Source: UBA6168 sp039819485
GTDB lineage: Bacteria; Bacteroidota; Bacteroidia; Chitinophagales; Saprospiraceae
Direction of reading: 5' to 3'
DNA: 64,000 bases
NCBI GenBank assembly: GCA_039819485.1
Contig: JBCBRY010000007.1
Span: forward strand, 62,001-126,000
Part shown: piece by piece, positions 15,442 through 24,007 of the stretch
Numbering within the stretch: position 1 is the stretch's first letter
Layout: the number at the start of each line of letters is the position of its first letter
Translations under genes and position numbers: made by a program
Notes under the pieces: model-generated
What the model was told of the DNA's origin: nothing
The model's input: only the letters and a program-made list of their open reading frames with translations
Databases searched by the model: none

Positions 15442-15981
15442 ATGAAAAAAATTATCTTTTCAATTTGGGTCCTTTTATTGCCAACGCTAATCTGTGCGCA
15501 ATACCTCACAGGAGTCGCCACGTATTATGACGACAGCTTTATGGAGTGGCGTTTTTTTACTGAAATAGAAGAAGAAGAGGGGACGCTCCGCCTGCAATGG
15601 GACAACGATTGGTCGGAATGGGACTACCGGCTGAACGAAACTTTCGGAACCATCAAGATGAAATGGAAGGACAAACCCGGCGAATGGGAACTCCGCGGCA
15701 ACAATAAAATCATCACGGCCCGTACCATCTGGACCAACGACTTTACGGAATGGCGCATCCAAAACGGCACCCAAACTTTCAAATTGACATCAAAATGGAA
15801 GAACCAATTTGATGTCTGGTCGGTTACCGACAACAAACACGGAGACTTTGCGGTAGAAACCAGGTGGGAAGGGGACCCCCGGGACTGGAACGTATTCGAC
15901 GACTTTAGCGAAGAGGTGGATTTTGAAACAAAAATGATGATGATGTTCATCGTGATTTTCCAAAGCTCGCCAAAGCAGTAA
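15442..15981 (+). CDS. Secreted protein of unknown function built of 22-residue tryptophan repeats
   Basis: 179 residues: signal peptide (first 20, ending LICAQ), then about five to six short repeats. Tryptophans fall in pairs seven apart, W53/W60, W75/W82, W97/W104, W119/W126 and W142/W149, giving a period of 22 (last step 23). A degenerate first unit has W36. Each unit reads roughly W-x-[ND]-[DQ]-x-x-[ED]-W followed by an alternating hydrophilic/hydrophobic strand, suggesting a beta-hairpin per repeat and a solenoid or small propeller. The C-terminal tail is Met- and Phe-rich (KMMMMFIVIF) and may be buried or membrane-facing. I recognise no family. Confidence 0.75.
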   Translation: MKKIIFSIWVLLLPTLICAQYLTGVATYYDDSFMEWRFFTEIEEEEGTLRLQWDNDWSEWDYRLNETFGTIKMKWKDKPGEWELRGNNKIITARTIWTNDFTEWRIQNGTQTFKLTSKWKNQFDVWSVTDNKHGDFAVETRWEGDPRDWNVFDDFSEEVDFETKMMMMFIVIFQSSPKQ

Positions 15982-16000
15982 AATTGGAGATCAATCTACT

Positions 16001-16519
16001 TTATAACTCCTTGATGTAATAGCTTTCGCAGCTACTATGGCCGGTATTGCCGAGCGGTTCGCAGCTTTTTTCGAAGCCCATTTTTTTGTATAAAAAGTTG
16101 GCTTGCTCCATGCGCTCTACCGTTTCCAAATAACAGCGGTCATAGCCGAGTTTTTTTGCAACAACCAAACAGCGCTCGACCATTTTGCGGCCCCAGCCCT
16201 TTCCTCTTAAAGCCGGGAAAAAATACATTTTACGCAGTTCACATATTTGACCGTTGGCTCCTTCCAGAGGTGCAATACCCCCACAGCCCAGAATAATTGC
16301 CCCTTCCTCAATCACATAAAATGCAGAGCGGTCATTGTTGTACGCTGCGTACATATCATCGATCTCCGGGTCGTTGATGGAATACCCTTCGCCTACGCAT
16401 TCGAACTCCGTCATGACCGTACGGATAATATTGGCTACTTGAGGGTTATCCTTTTTTTCGATCGGCCTGAAGGTCAATTCCACCTTTTCTTTTTTTGATA
16501 AAACGGGTATGTTTTGCAT
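16001..16519 (-). CDS. GNAT family N-acetyltransferase
   Basis: 172 residues. The acetyl-CoA loop is in RKMYFFPALRGKGWGRKMVE (Q/RxxGxG/A form, RGKGWG near 114-119), followed by ETVERMEQANFLYKKMGFEK, the usual last helix and strand. It probably acetylates a small molecule or amino group in the cytosol; the substrate cannot be told. The N-terminal strand LTFRPIEKKDNPQVANII is typical. It is convergent with the tryptophan-repeat gene. Confidence 0.88.
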   Translation of the reverse strand: MQNIPVLSKKEKVELTFRPIEKKDNPQVANIIRTVMTEFECVGEGYSINDPEIDDMYAAYNNDRSAFYVIEEGAIILGCGGIAPLEGANGQICELRKMYFFPALRGKGWGRKMVERCLVVAKKLGYDRCYLETVERMEQANFLYKKMGFEKSCEPLGNTGHSSCESYYIKEL

Positions 16520-16673
16520 TTCTTTCTTTTATTTAACGAATCAAAGTTGATGAGAGGTCGGTAAAAAATTGAGACAAGTTCGATATGTGAGTTAGCGGCT
16601 GCTCCAATCCAATCTTTTCTCAACTGCTCATCAACCTTCAACCTACTCCATTTCACCCATAAATATACATAAC

Positions 16674-17120
16674 ATGCACAAAGATCTGATCCAACAGTTT
16701 CAGCTACTGCTCAATAATTTAATAGAGGAAATAAAAGCCTACCCTGACGAGGAAAGCCTTTGGGCAGTAAAGGGAGACATAAAAAACGCTGCCGGTACAC
16801 TGTGCTATCACCTCTGCGGCAACCTCAACCATTATATCGGAAAAGGAATGGGCAAAACCGGATATGTACGAAACCGTCCGCTGGAGTTTAGCATCCGAAA
16901 TGTACCCAAAGCAGATTTGATCAAATGGATCAACGAAACGGCCGACATGATCGAAAAAGTAGTGCCGGATGTGGACCTGGCAGCCCCGACCCCCAAAGAA
17001 CTTTGGAACCGGGACATGAGCAACGGCCATGCACTCCTGCGAACACTTTGGCACTTAGGATGGCACCTGGGGCAGGTCAATTACCACCGGCGGATTATTT
17101 TTCCCGATCATTTATCCTAG
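16674..17120 (+). CDS. DinB superfamily protein (DUF1572-like)
   Basis: 148 residues predicted as a four-helix bundle. Candidate metal ligands are H42/H48 in YHLCGNLNHYIG and H126/H130/H137 in LWHLGWHLGQVNYHRR, arranged as in DinB/YfiT-like enzymes. Members are often thiol S-transferases, such as those using bacillithiol or other thiols, but many are uncharacterised. It is transcribed rightward as a single gene; a 25-bp inverted repeat lies downstream. Confidence 0.75.
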   Translation: MHKDLIQQFQLLLNNLIEEIKAYPDEESLWAVKGDIKNAAGTLCYHLCGNLNHYIGKGMGKTGYVRNRPLEFSIRNVPKADLIKWINETADMIEKVVPDVDLAAPTPKELWNRDMSNGHALLRTLWHLGWHLGQVNYHRRIIFPDHLS

Positions 17121-17160
17121 TGGTGAAGCAGTATTGACAAGGGAACTTTTGCACGCAGTT

Positions 17161-17235
17161 CTCTGCGAACTTTGCGCCCTCTGCGCGGAACCAAACTGAC
17201 CACCGGCCCACGCAGAGGGCGCAAAGTTCGCAGAG
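17161..17235. repeat. Perfect 25-bp inverted repeat (REP-like, 'ctctgcgaactttgcg' type)
   Basis: Arms 17161-17185 and 17211-17235 are exact reverse complements with a 25-base loop. The arm content (TGCGAACTTTGCGCCCTCTG) belongs to a type of short repetitive sequence seen around many bacterial genes. No T-run follows. A related short G/C/A-rich tract is at 21955-21990. Confidence 0.85.
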
Positions 17236-17642
17236 GAAATTATCAGACAAGCGTTTTATCATTTCCGGTCAGCGGTCGGTCCAGTTTCGCACTGGCAGCA
17301 ATTTGCCTGATTTTCATTTGTTTACTTTGAGAAAAATGACAGGTATGGAAAAAAAGATGCAGTCAACTCTAATGGGCGGCTGACAACTTGCTTGATTTCA
17401 GTTTAAAAGGAAGTTTCCGTGCAGGGGCCAGCTAATTTTACCTGCGATTGAGTAGGTATAAATTCCAATTTTTACTTTATTTTACCGTCAAAACATACTA
17501 AATATATATCCTGTTTTTCGTTAACTAAAAAAGGTAACCGCAAAAAATAAGTTGTCTTTATTTAGACTCGCAAGATTAATTTTGAAGTACGCTCAGTCTG
17601 TTCACGTTCAATTTGTTTTTCGCTCTTACCCCACTCTCTAAA
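17236..17642. other. Intergenic region upstream of the first DUF3857 gene
   Basis: Contains a promoter match: TTG (17552-17554), 22-base spacer, TAATTTTG (17577-17584), with the ATG 58 bases downstream at 17643. The rest shows nothing recognisable. Confidence 0.5.
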
Positions 17643-19628
17643 ATGAATATGTTGAAATCCATTACGTTCCTGATTATTACCCTTCTTTCTATTACAGCAT
17701 TTTCACAGAAAGCCCCCATGAAATTTGGCAAGGTGCCCAGTGAGGACCTCCAGATGACCTCGTATGCAGCCGATTCCACTGCCGAGGCGCTGATACTTGG
17801 CGACTATGGCAGCCTCGCATTTCAATTCACCAGCGAGGATATCGGGTATCGCGTATATCGGCACAAAAGGATCAAAATGTTGAAGCGATCCGGGTTCGAC
17901 CGGGGAGACATCACCCTTGCTTATTACTCCAAAGACAATCTGGAGAACATAAAAGCCATCAAAGTGAAAGTCATTTCACCAGACGGCGAGGTGACGGATT
18001 TAGCGCGGAAAGAAATATTTGATGAAAAAGTGAACAATTACTGGTCGAGAAAACGGTTTACCTGCCCCAACTTGCAGGTCGGTTCTGTCATTGACCTGGA
18101 ATATACCATCGATTCAAAAAGTATTTTCCAACTGCCGGCCTGGCAATTCCAGACGGACATCCCGGTACGTTGGAGTGAATTGAGAATGCAAATTCCCGAG
18201 TGGTACGATTATGTGATCATCAACCAAGGGCGGCCGCTGGACATCAACGAAAAAGAAGGCGGCAATGAAAGCTACTATGTTTCCGCAACTTTTGGCGGGT
18301 CGGGCAATATGTCTGTCAAAACCAACGAGTACCGCATGGTCATGAAAGAGGTACCGGCGCTGCGGGAGGAGGCGTACATCACTACGATGGACGACTATTA
18401 TGCCCGCATCCGTTTTCAGCTGTCGTCCGTCAGGTACCCCAACGGGAACTTCCAGCAAGTGATGAGCAATTGGGAAGAAGTTTGTGAAGAGTTAATGAAC
18501 AGCACTCAATTCGGGCAACAAATCGACAAATCAAGAAATTACAAAGACATTTTAGCGGCCGCCCAACTGGCAGTTCCCAACGACGGTACCCCAGAGGAAA
18601 AAGCGGCCGCCGTTCAGCAATTTTTATTGTCCAATATCGAAGTGAACAATATCACCAGCATCTATGCCGGTGACGACCTGGACAAATGTTTTGAAAAAAA
18701 ATCGGCGAGGGCTGGCGAGATGAATTTAATGCTGATTGCTGTTTTAAGAGAATACGGAGTGGAAGCACACCCGCTTTTGGTCAGCACCCGTTCGAACGGA
18801 AAGCCCCTCCCGCTATATCCGTTGTTGGACCAGTTCAACCACGTACTGGCACTGATAAACACTGGCGAACAATACATCGTTGCCGATGCCTCCAACCCAT
18901 TTCGTCCCATCGGTTACCCTTCTCTTCGGTCGCTGAATTCCAAGGCCTGGGCCGTCATTAAAGGCAACCCTACCTGGATCGACATGCCGACGCCATATGG
19001 CAGCGACACCTATTTACTCAATTTGGATTTGACAGAAGAGGGCTCGGCCTCGGGCGACTTTTCCATGAGCAGCGATGGCTACAGTGCGATCAGCGAAAGA
19101 GTAGGCGCAAAGGAAAACCCTGCGGGCGAGCATTTGCAAAAAAGATTGGCCAACAAGTTTCCCGATGCCCAGTTGTCGGATGTTAATTTTGAAAACCAGC
19201 AAAAGCTGAGCAAACCCTTAAAGGCCAAGGCCAACTGCACCATTCCAAACCTGGCGATGGCCACCGGGGAATTCATTTACCTGTCACCTGCCATTTTAAG
19301 CAACTTTAGTGAAACGCCTTTTAAAGTAGAAACACGTTTATACCCCGTTGATATTCCATATCCCTTTAAAGAACAATTAATTGTGAATATCACCGTGCCT
19401 GAAGGTTATGTAGCGGAGGAATTGCCAGAACCCATCCGGATGGCATTACCGGAAAAAGCGGGCAGCTTTTCTTATCGCCTGACCCAAAACGGAAACAAAG
19501 TTCAGCTCATTAGCAAACTACAGGTCAACCGTCTGTACTTCGAACCAGAAGAATATTCTTCCCTGCGAAATTTTTTCGGCATGGTGGAAGAAAAAATGGG
19601 CGAGCAGTTGGTATTGAAGAAAGGCTGA
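17643..19628 (+). CDS. DUF3857 / transglutaminase-like protein lacking the catalytic Cys
   Basis: 661 residues from the ATG at 17643 (MNMLKSITFLIITLLSITAFSQ, signal peptide). A reading from 17613 would put 10 odd residues ahead of it. The order is DUF3857 domain (about 50-280), transglutaminase-like core (about 300-430), then a C-terminal beta domain. In the core the segment SARAGEMNLMLIAVLREYG aligns with YGDCKALSNFMKALLKEAG of the next gene, so Ala357 stands where the nucleophile Cys should be. The His (QFNHVLALI) and Asp (IVADASN) positions are kept. It is probably periplasmic and non-catalytic, perhaps a binding or scaffolding role. Such Cys-less forms are known in Bacteroidota. Confidence 0.82.
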   Translation: MNMLKSITFLIITLLSITAFSQKAPMKFGKVPSEDLQMTSYAADSTAEALILGDYGSLAFQFTSEDIGYRVYRHKRIKMLKRSGFDRGDITLAYYSKDNLENIKAIKVKVISPDGEVTDLARKEIFDEKVNNYWSRKRFTCPNLQVGSVIDLEYTIDSKSIFQLPAWQFQTDIPVRWSELRMQIPEWYDYVIINQGRPLDINEKEGGNESYYVSATFGGSGNMSVKTNEYRMVMKEVPALREEAYITTMDDYYARIRFQLSSVRYPNGNFQQVMSNWEEVCEELMNSTQFGQQIDKSRNYKDILAAAQLAVPNDGTPEEKAAAVQQFLLSNIEVNNITSIYAGDDLDKCFEKKSARAGEMNLMLIAVLREYGVEAHPLLVSTRSNGKPLPLYPLLDQFNHVLALINTGEQYIVADASNPFRPIGYPSLRSLNSKAWAVIKGNPTWIDMPTPYGSDTYLLNLDLTEEGSASGDFSMSSDGYSAISERVGAKENPAGEHLQKRLANKFPDAQLSDVNFENQQKLSKPLKAKANCTIPNLAMATGEFIYLSPAILSNFSETPFKVETRLYPVDIPYPFKEQLIVNITVPEGYVAEELPEPIRMALPEKAGSFSYRLTQNGNKVQLISKLQVNRLYFEPEEYSSLRNFFGMVEEKMGEQLVLKKG

Positions 19629-19673
19629 CCGGCTGACGCATTTCCAAACAACTGACATAAGATATTTAAGTGC

Positions 19674-19780
19674 TTGGACAAAAATAAAGAGCGCTAAAAA
19701 TGACACTTTTATTTTGGCAAATATTTGACTTCATGGCCTCAAAATTTTTTTTCAGGCAAAGAAAAAGTGTCATTTTTTTT
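19674..19780 (+). repeat. 107-bp repeat with 15-bp inverted repeat, downstream of the first DUF3857 gene
   Basis: AAAAATGACACTTTT (19696-19710) pairs with its complement at 19763-19777, followed by T-run. A similar 107-bp element occurs at 21799-21905 after the second DUF3857 gene; both start TTGGACAAAAAT and contain TTTTTCAGGCAAAG. Either could act as a terminator. Confidence 0.75.
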
Positions 19781-19897
19781 AACCACCTGCTTCAATATTA
19801 TTCGAAATTAAAAATTAAGAAACCGGGAAAATTCCTTTTAATAAAATAAATAATCAGCAAATTCCAATTTCTTAATTTCGAATAAAGTTCATTACTC

Positions 19898-21790
19898 ATG
19901 CAAAAAATAATATTCGCGTTTATACTGCTTCCTTATTTTATTTTTTCACAAAATAATCCAGAATATGCGGCCACCAATATTCCACCTGAATTATTAAAAA
20001 ACGCAAACGCAGTAGTGAGGGAACATCGTATTGATTTTATTGTGGAGGCTCCGGGCAAAGCGACTTTCAAAGAATTTCGAGCGGTCACTATTTTAAATGG
20101 AAAAACCGATTACGACGTGATGGTGGTACATTATAATCCGTCGAATAAATTAAGCCGCATTGATGGAAGAATATATGACCGTAACGGATCATTGATCCGA
20201 AAGATAAATAAAAAAGAATCCAAGGACGTCAGTGCCATTTCCAGTTTTTCAATTTACGAAGATGACCGCATTCGATATTTAGATGTGAACCATACGGACT
20301 ATCCCTATACGGTTGAATTTGAATATGAAATGAGCTATAAAGACCTCCTCAATTACCCCAACTGGCGGATCAACGAATTTAATGTGGCCGTGCAGGAAGC
20401 GACTTATAATATTACTTTGCCAGTTGATTTAAAATTGCATTACAAGCCATTCAACATAGAGGCAGAACCAACCATCAGTTCATTGGGCAGCAACCAGAAT
20501 TACACCTGGTCCCTTGCCAATATTTTACCCGTTGTACAAGAGCCGTATTGTCCATCCGCCATAGAATTGCTACCGTCAATTATCGCTTCTCCCGGCACTT
20601 TTGAAGCAGAAAATTATACCGGAAGCATGTCGAGCTGGGATGCTTTTGGAAAATTCATGAATAAATTAATGGTGGGCCGGGACGAACTGTCGCCCATCAT
20701 GAAAAACAGGGTACAAGAATTAACCGCCGACGCAAAAACCGATCAGGAAAAAGTCGATATCTTATATCGTTACATGCAGGAAAACATGCGCTATGTGAGC
20801 GTGCAATTAGGCATTGGCGGCTGGCAACCATTTGATGCAAAATATGTGGAGACCAATAAATATGGCGACTGTAAAGCACTGAGCAATTTTATGAAAGCAC
20901 TGTTGAAAGAAGCTGGAATTGCGGCTTACCCTGTATTGATTTATAATGGACAAAAACCATTTAAAATTACGGATGATTTTACGACACCTATTTTTAACCA
21001 CATGATTTTGCATGTGCCTTCTGAAAATTATTGGCTGGAATGTACCAGTACCACCTACCCGCCCAATTACATCGGCACGAGCAATTCCAACCGCAATGTT
21101 TTATTGGTCACCGAGACAGGTGGAAAAATTGGCAGGACACCTAAAATGCGGCCAACAGATAATACGGAAAATAATTTTTCAACAATTAATTTAAAAGAAG
21201 ACGGGGCAGCGATGGTTGAATTTAATTCCGTAAGAAGAGGCAACCGGCAGGATTATTACCGCTATGCTAAAAACAATTATTCCGAAGTGGATTTAAAAAA
21301 AGAAATTTCCAAAAATATTCCACTTCCCAGTTTTAGTTTAAATGATTTATCTGTTGAAATAAATGCGGACGAACCTGAAGGCATTTTAAAATATCTTGCA
21401 TCCGTGCCGCGGTACGCCTCCAAAGCAGGCACGCGATTATTTATTCCATTAAATGCCGTCAACCCTTACAGCAGTGTTCCTTCTGCCGACGAAAACCGGC
21501 AGCATCCGATTATTGTTGAAAATGGCTACACCGAACAGGACAGCATTGTGATTAATATCCCGGTTGGCTTCAAGGTGGAAAGCATGCCTGCTCCGGAAAA
21601 TATTCTGGAAAATGATTTCGGGAAATATTCCCTTAAAATAATACAGGACCAATATACGGTTACCATCATCCGGGAACTCACGATCAACTCTGTCAACCTG
21701 CCCGCCGAGGATTATGACGACTGGCGCAACTTCTACAAGGAAGTCGCCAAACTGGACGGAAGCAAAATGGTCGTGGTAAACAAGACTTAA
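19898..21790 (+). CDS. DUF3857 domain-containing transglutaminase-like protein
   Basis: 630 residues with a signal peptide (first 18, ending IFSQ). The DUF3857 domain spans about 45-230. The transglutaminase-like core (about 270-390) keeps the triad: C325 in KYGDCKALSNF, His in FNHMILHVP and an acidic residue near YWLECTSTTYPP. The C-terminal beta domain resembles DUF2569/DUF3858 types. The protein is probably periplasmic; the reaction (crosslinking, peptidase or amidase) is unknown. It is paralogous to the upstream gene, which lacks the Cys. The 269-base gap between them contains a repeat with terminator-like hairpin, so separate transcription is likely. Confidence 0.85.
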   Translation: MQKIIFAFILLPYFIFSQNNPEYAATNIPPELLKNANAVVREHRIDFIVEAPGKATFKEFRAVTILNGKTDYDVMVVHYNPSNKLSRIDGRIYDRNGSLIRKINKKESKDVSAISSFSIYEDDRIRYLDVNHTDYPYTVEFEYEMSYKDLLNYPNWRINEFNVAVQEATYNITLPVDLKLHYKPFNIEAEPTISSLGSNQNYTWSLANILPVVQEPYCPSAIELLPSIIASPGTFEAENYTGSMSSWDAFGKFMNKLMVGRDELSPIMKNRVQELTADAKTDQEKVDILYRYMQENMRYVSVQLGIGGWQPFDAKYVETNKYGDCKALSNFMKALLKEAGIAAYPVLIYNGQKPFKITDDFTTPIFNHMILHVPSENYWLECTSTTYPPNYIGTSNSNRNVLLVTETGGKIGRTPKMRPTDNTENNFSTINLKEDGAAMVEFNSVRRGNRQDYYRYAKNNYSEVDLKKEISKNIPLPSFSLNDLSVEINADEPEGILKYLASVPRYASKAGTRLFIPLNAVNPYSSVPSADENRQHPIIVENGYTEQDSIVINIPVGFKVESMPAPENILENDFGKYSLKIIQDQYTVTIIRELTINSVNLPAEDYDDWRNFYKEVAKLDGSKMVVVNKT

Positions 21791-21798
21791 GTAACTGA

Positions 21799-21905
21799 TT
21801 GGACAAAAATAGGGCGCACTAAAAATGACACTTTTATTTGGGCAAGTGTCTGGCTTCCAAACCTCAAAACTCTTTTTCAGGCAAAGGAAAAGTGTCATTT
21901 TTTTG
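21799..21905 (+). repeat. 107-bp repeat with 15-bp inverted repeat, downstream of the second DUF3857 gene
   Basis: AAAAATGACACTTTT (21821-21835) pairs with its complement at 21888-21902, then T-run. It is the partner of the element at 19674-19780, about 75-80 percent identical by eye. Confidence 0.75.
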
Positions 21906-21939
21906 AACAGCCACTTAAACCGCAAACGCAAGAGGATCG

Positions 21940-23331
21940 CTATTTATTCTGTGTTTCCTTTGCGCCTTTTGCGTCTTTTGCATTAGCGTTGATCATTCCC
22001 AACACCAACGCCCACAACTGCTCAAACGGCACCATTTCATCATCGCTTATCATGGCAAGCCGCTTCTTCCTGAGTTTCGTGTACCACGACCTGGCCAGCA
22101 TGATTGTCCGCCGACGGTCAAATTCCGTTTGGCTCACGGTTTTCAGCAATTCAAAAAAGGCTCTTTCGCGAGCCCCCAGCTTACTGGCCGTCCAAAACCG
22201 CCGCATCGCTATGATCTCCTTATGAAACAGTGCCCGGTTTTTTGAAAGACAATGCAGTGCCCGTGCAAAACGGGCCGGCACATCATCTCCCAGCTTCTTA
22301 AAGTCAAAGTTCTCCAACAGCCCCAGCACTGACAGATAGGCCCCGACCAACTGCCAGCGGTGGGCTACTTCTTCACTCATTTCTTTCGGCCTTTTGATGG
22401 CCTGCTTATACGCATTTAAGGCAATGCCCGGTTTTTCGGAATAAAAACCCAAAGTGGCCTTGAACAACATGATCGCCTGCCAATTGTGCGAACCGGGTGC
22501 CGTCAGGTCCAGCGACCTGGCGATGAGGGCACCGGCCAGCGGGTACTCTTCCTGGGCGATAAGGATGGGGAGAATGGAGTAGTATAAATGTATTCTCGCT
22601 GATTGTGGATAGAGGTAATTATTATTGCTAAAATATCTATCTGTTTGGTCAAAAATTGTCCTTAGAGAACTGATTTCGTTACACCTCCGATACCAAGCAG
22701 CAAGAGCATTAAACCTATGTAACATAAATGCTGATGAACCATCAACTTGTTTTTCAAGCCAGTCAATATCTTCTTTAAACTTCCCAAGTTTCTTCTTTTT
22801 ATTTATAAAAAATATTAGCTCAGCATATATTGATCGAGCCTTCAATTCATTATTCCACCTTGACAAGTATTTTTGATTGATTTCTTTATAATGGTAATAG
22901 CGTCTTGCGTCATTTGAAAGTGCTCCGAAATTAAGAATTAAAGCTGAGGATAAACTCAATACAATCTCTGTAAAATCACACTTAATCGCGAGTTGTACAA
23001 CCTCAATAGCAAGACTTGTTGCCGCTGGCCTCTTTCCAGCTATCATTAATTGTTGTACTGCTTTATGCTTCTCCCAAACCTCCATTCTCTTTATTTGAAA
23101 TGTAGTCAGCTTCCCTTTGGATTTATAAACATTTTTTAACAACCTATCCTTAAGGGATTTATATGTTACGTAAAAACTTTCTTTAGAATATCCTTCCTCT
23201 AACCACTGATCTATTGCCTCCTGTCTTTCCAAGCCTTTTTTGGCCATGCTCAATAATTTCCCCTTAGCACCATCAAAAGATTTTATGCTTGATGCCTCTA
23301 AAAGATCTAAAAGGTACTGCATAGATGTCAT
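21940..23331 (-). CDS. Helical-repeat protein of unknown function
   Basis: 463 residues, no signal peptide, basic and almost wholly alpha-helical. Pairs of helices with spacing like TPR units are visible from about 110 to 400 (for example YPLAGALIARSLDL, PGIALNAYKQAIKR). I recognise no family or catalytic motif. The last residues, NAKDAKGAKETQNK, are encoded by a G/C/A-rich repetitive tract (21950-21990), so the stop probably moved when that repeat arrived. The gene starts 157 bases from the double-glycine peptide gene pointing the other way, and the first codons are part of the tandem duplication there. A functional link with the peptides is possible but only by position. Confidence 0.65.
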   Translation of the reverse strand: MTSMQYLLDLLEASSIKSFDGAKGKLLSMAKKGLERQEAIDQWLEEGYSKESFYVTYKSLKDRLLKNVYKSKGKLTTFQIKRMEVWEKHKAVQQLMIAGKRPAATSLAIEVVQLAIKCDFTEIVLSLSSALILNFGALSNDARRYYHYKEINQKYLSRWNNELKARSIYAELIFFINKKKKLGKFKEDIDWLEKQVDGSSAFMLHRFNALAAWYRRCNEISSLRTIFDQTDRYFSNNNYLYPQSARIHLYYSILPILIAQEEYPLAGALIARSLDLTAPGSHNWQAIMLFKATLGFYSEKPGIALNAYKQAIKRPKEMSEEVAHRWQLVGAYLSVLGLLENFDFKKLGDDVPARFARALHCLSKNRALFHKEIIAMRRFWTASKLGARERAFFELLKTVSQTEFDRRRTIMLARSWYTKLRKKRLAMISDDEMVPFEQLWALVLGMINANAKDAKGAKETQNK

Positions 23332-23487
23332 AATAAAATGAGTATTAAATTACTGATTTACAATCAATTATAAATTAAACAAGGTGTATTTCGACCATTA
23401 AGAAATGTCACTGGCACGCTTTTCCTAATTATTTTTTAACTGCCGTAATGGTTCCCCCCTTTCCTTTCACTTCTAAATTCTTGTATT

Positions 23488-23598
23488 ATGGAAAATCAAT
23501 TGAACCTTTCCGACTTCCTCCCTTTAACTATCACCGAAATTGAGTCAATTAAAGGTGGCTCATATAATATCATTGTGCTTGATGATATGATCGGATAA
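23488..23598 (+). CDS. Double-glycine leader peptide 1 (36 aa, RiPP/bacteriocin-like precursor)
   Basis: 36 residues from the ATG at 23488. The leader opens MENQLNLSDFLPLTITEIES and ends IKGG at 21-24, typical of double-glycine leaders cut by peptidase-containing ABC transporters and of the Bacteroidota GG natural-product precursors. The remaining core is only 12 residues, SYNIIVLDDMIG: aliphatic, with an Asp pair and no Cys. The coding status is supported by the 36-residue paralogue in the next unit, where leader residues are kept and changes are mostly conservative. A hairpin (CGGGGC 23606-23611 with GCCCCG 23622-23627, plus AAGC/GCTT) directly follows the stop. No exporter or modifying enzyme is in the window. 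Confidence 0.7.
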   Translation: MENQLNLSDFLPLTITEIESIKGGSYNIIVLDDMIG

Positions 23599-23896
23599 GT
23601 AAGCCCGGGGCTGTGCCAACGGCCCCGTTGCTTAACCCCCAGACAGTCAAGGGCCTTGGCCTTTTTTCAGAAAAAGAAAAGAGAAGTGGAAAGCCGCTCC
23701 ATTGCTCGGAGACAGCTCGAGATACTGCATATATGTCATAATAAACTGAGCATTAAATCACTGATTTACAATTGATTATAAATTAAACAAGGTGTATTAA
23801 GATCATTAATAAATGTCGCTGGCACGTTTTTCCTTCCTACATTTTAATCTATCTAATAATATCCCCCCTTTCTTTTCACTTCTAAATCCTTGCATT

Positions 23897-24007
23897 ATGG
23901 AAAATCGTTCGAACCTTTCCGACTTCCTTCCTTTCACTATCACCGAAACAGAACCCATAAAAGGAGGGGGCAGCTACATCATAATCATTGATGATAGTGT
24001 CGGATAA
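23897..24007 (+). CDS. Double-glycine leader peptide 2 (36 aa, paralogue of peptide 1)
   Basis: 36 residues from the ATG at 23897, the position equivalent to the start of peptide 1; an earlier in-frame ATG at 23813 lies in the duplicated non-coding spacer and is not conserved. The leader MENRSNLSDFLPFTITETEP leads to IKGG at 21-24. The core GSYIIIIDDSVG has the same plan as peptide 1: aromatic near the start, four aliphatic residues, DD, a variable pair and a final Gly. It is followed by the same hairpin (24015-24036). It may be a signal, a small cyclic or modified peptide, or a bacteriocin-like product; the sequence does not decide. Confidence 0.7.
   Translation: MENRSNLSDFLPFTITETEPIKGGGSYIIIIDDSVG

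Noticed and set aside
17236..17640. Small gene between the inverted repeat and the DUF3857 gene
   Set aside because: Frames are short and broken; only a promoter match is supported.
23813..23896. N-terminal extension of peptide 2 to an ATG at 23813
   Set aside because: The extension falls in the duplicated spacer, is not open in the equivalent part of unit 1, and the leader starts at the conserved ATG.
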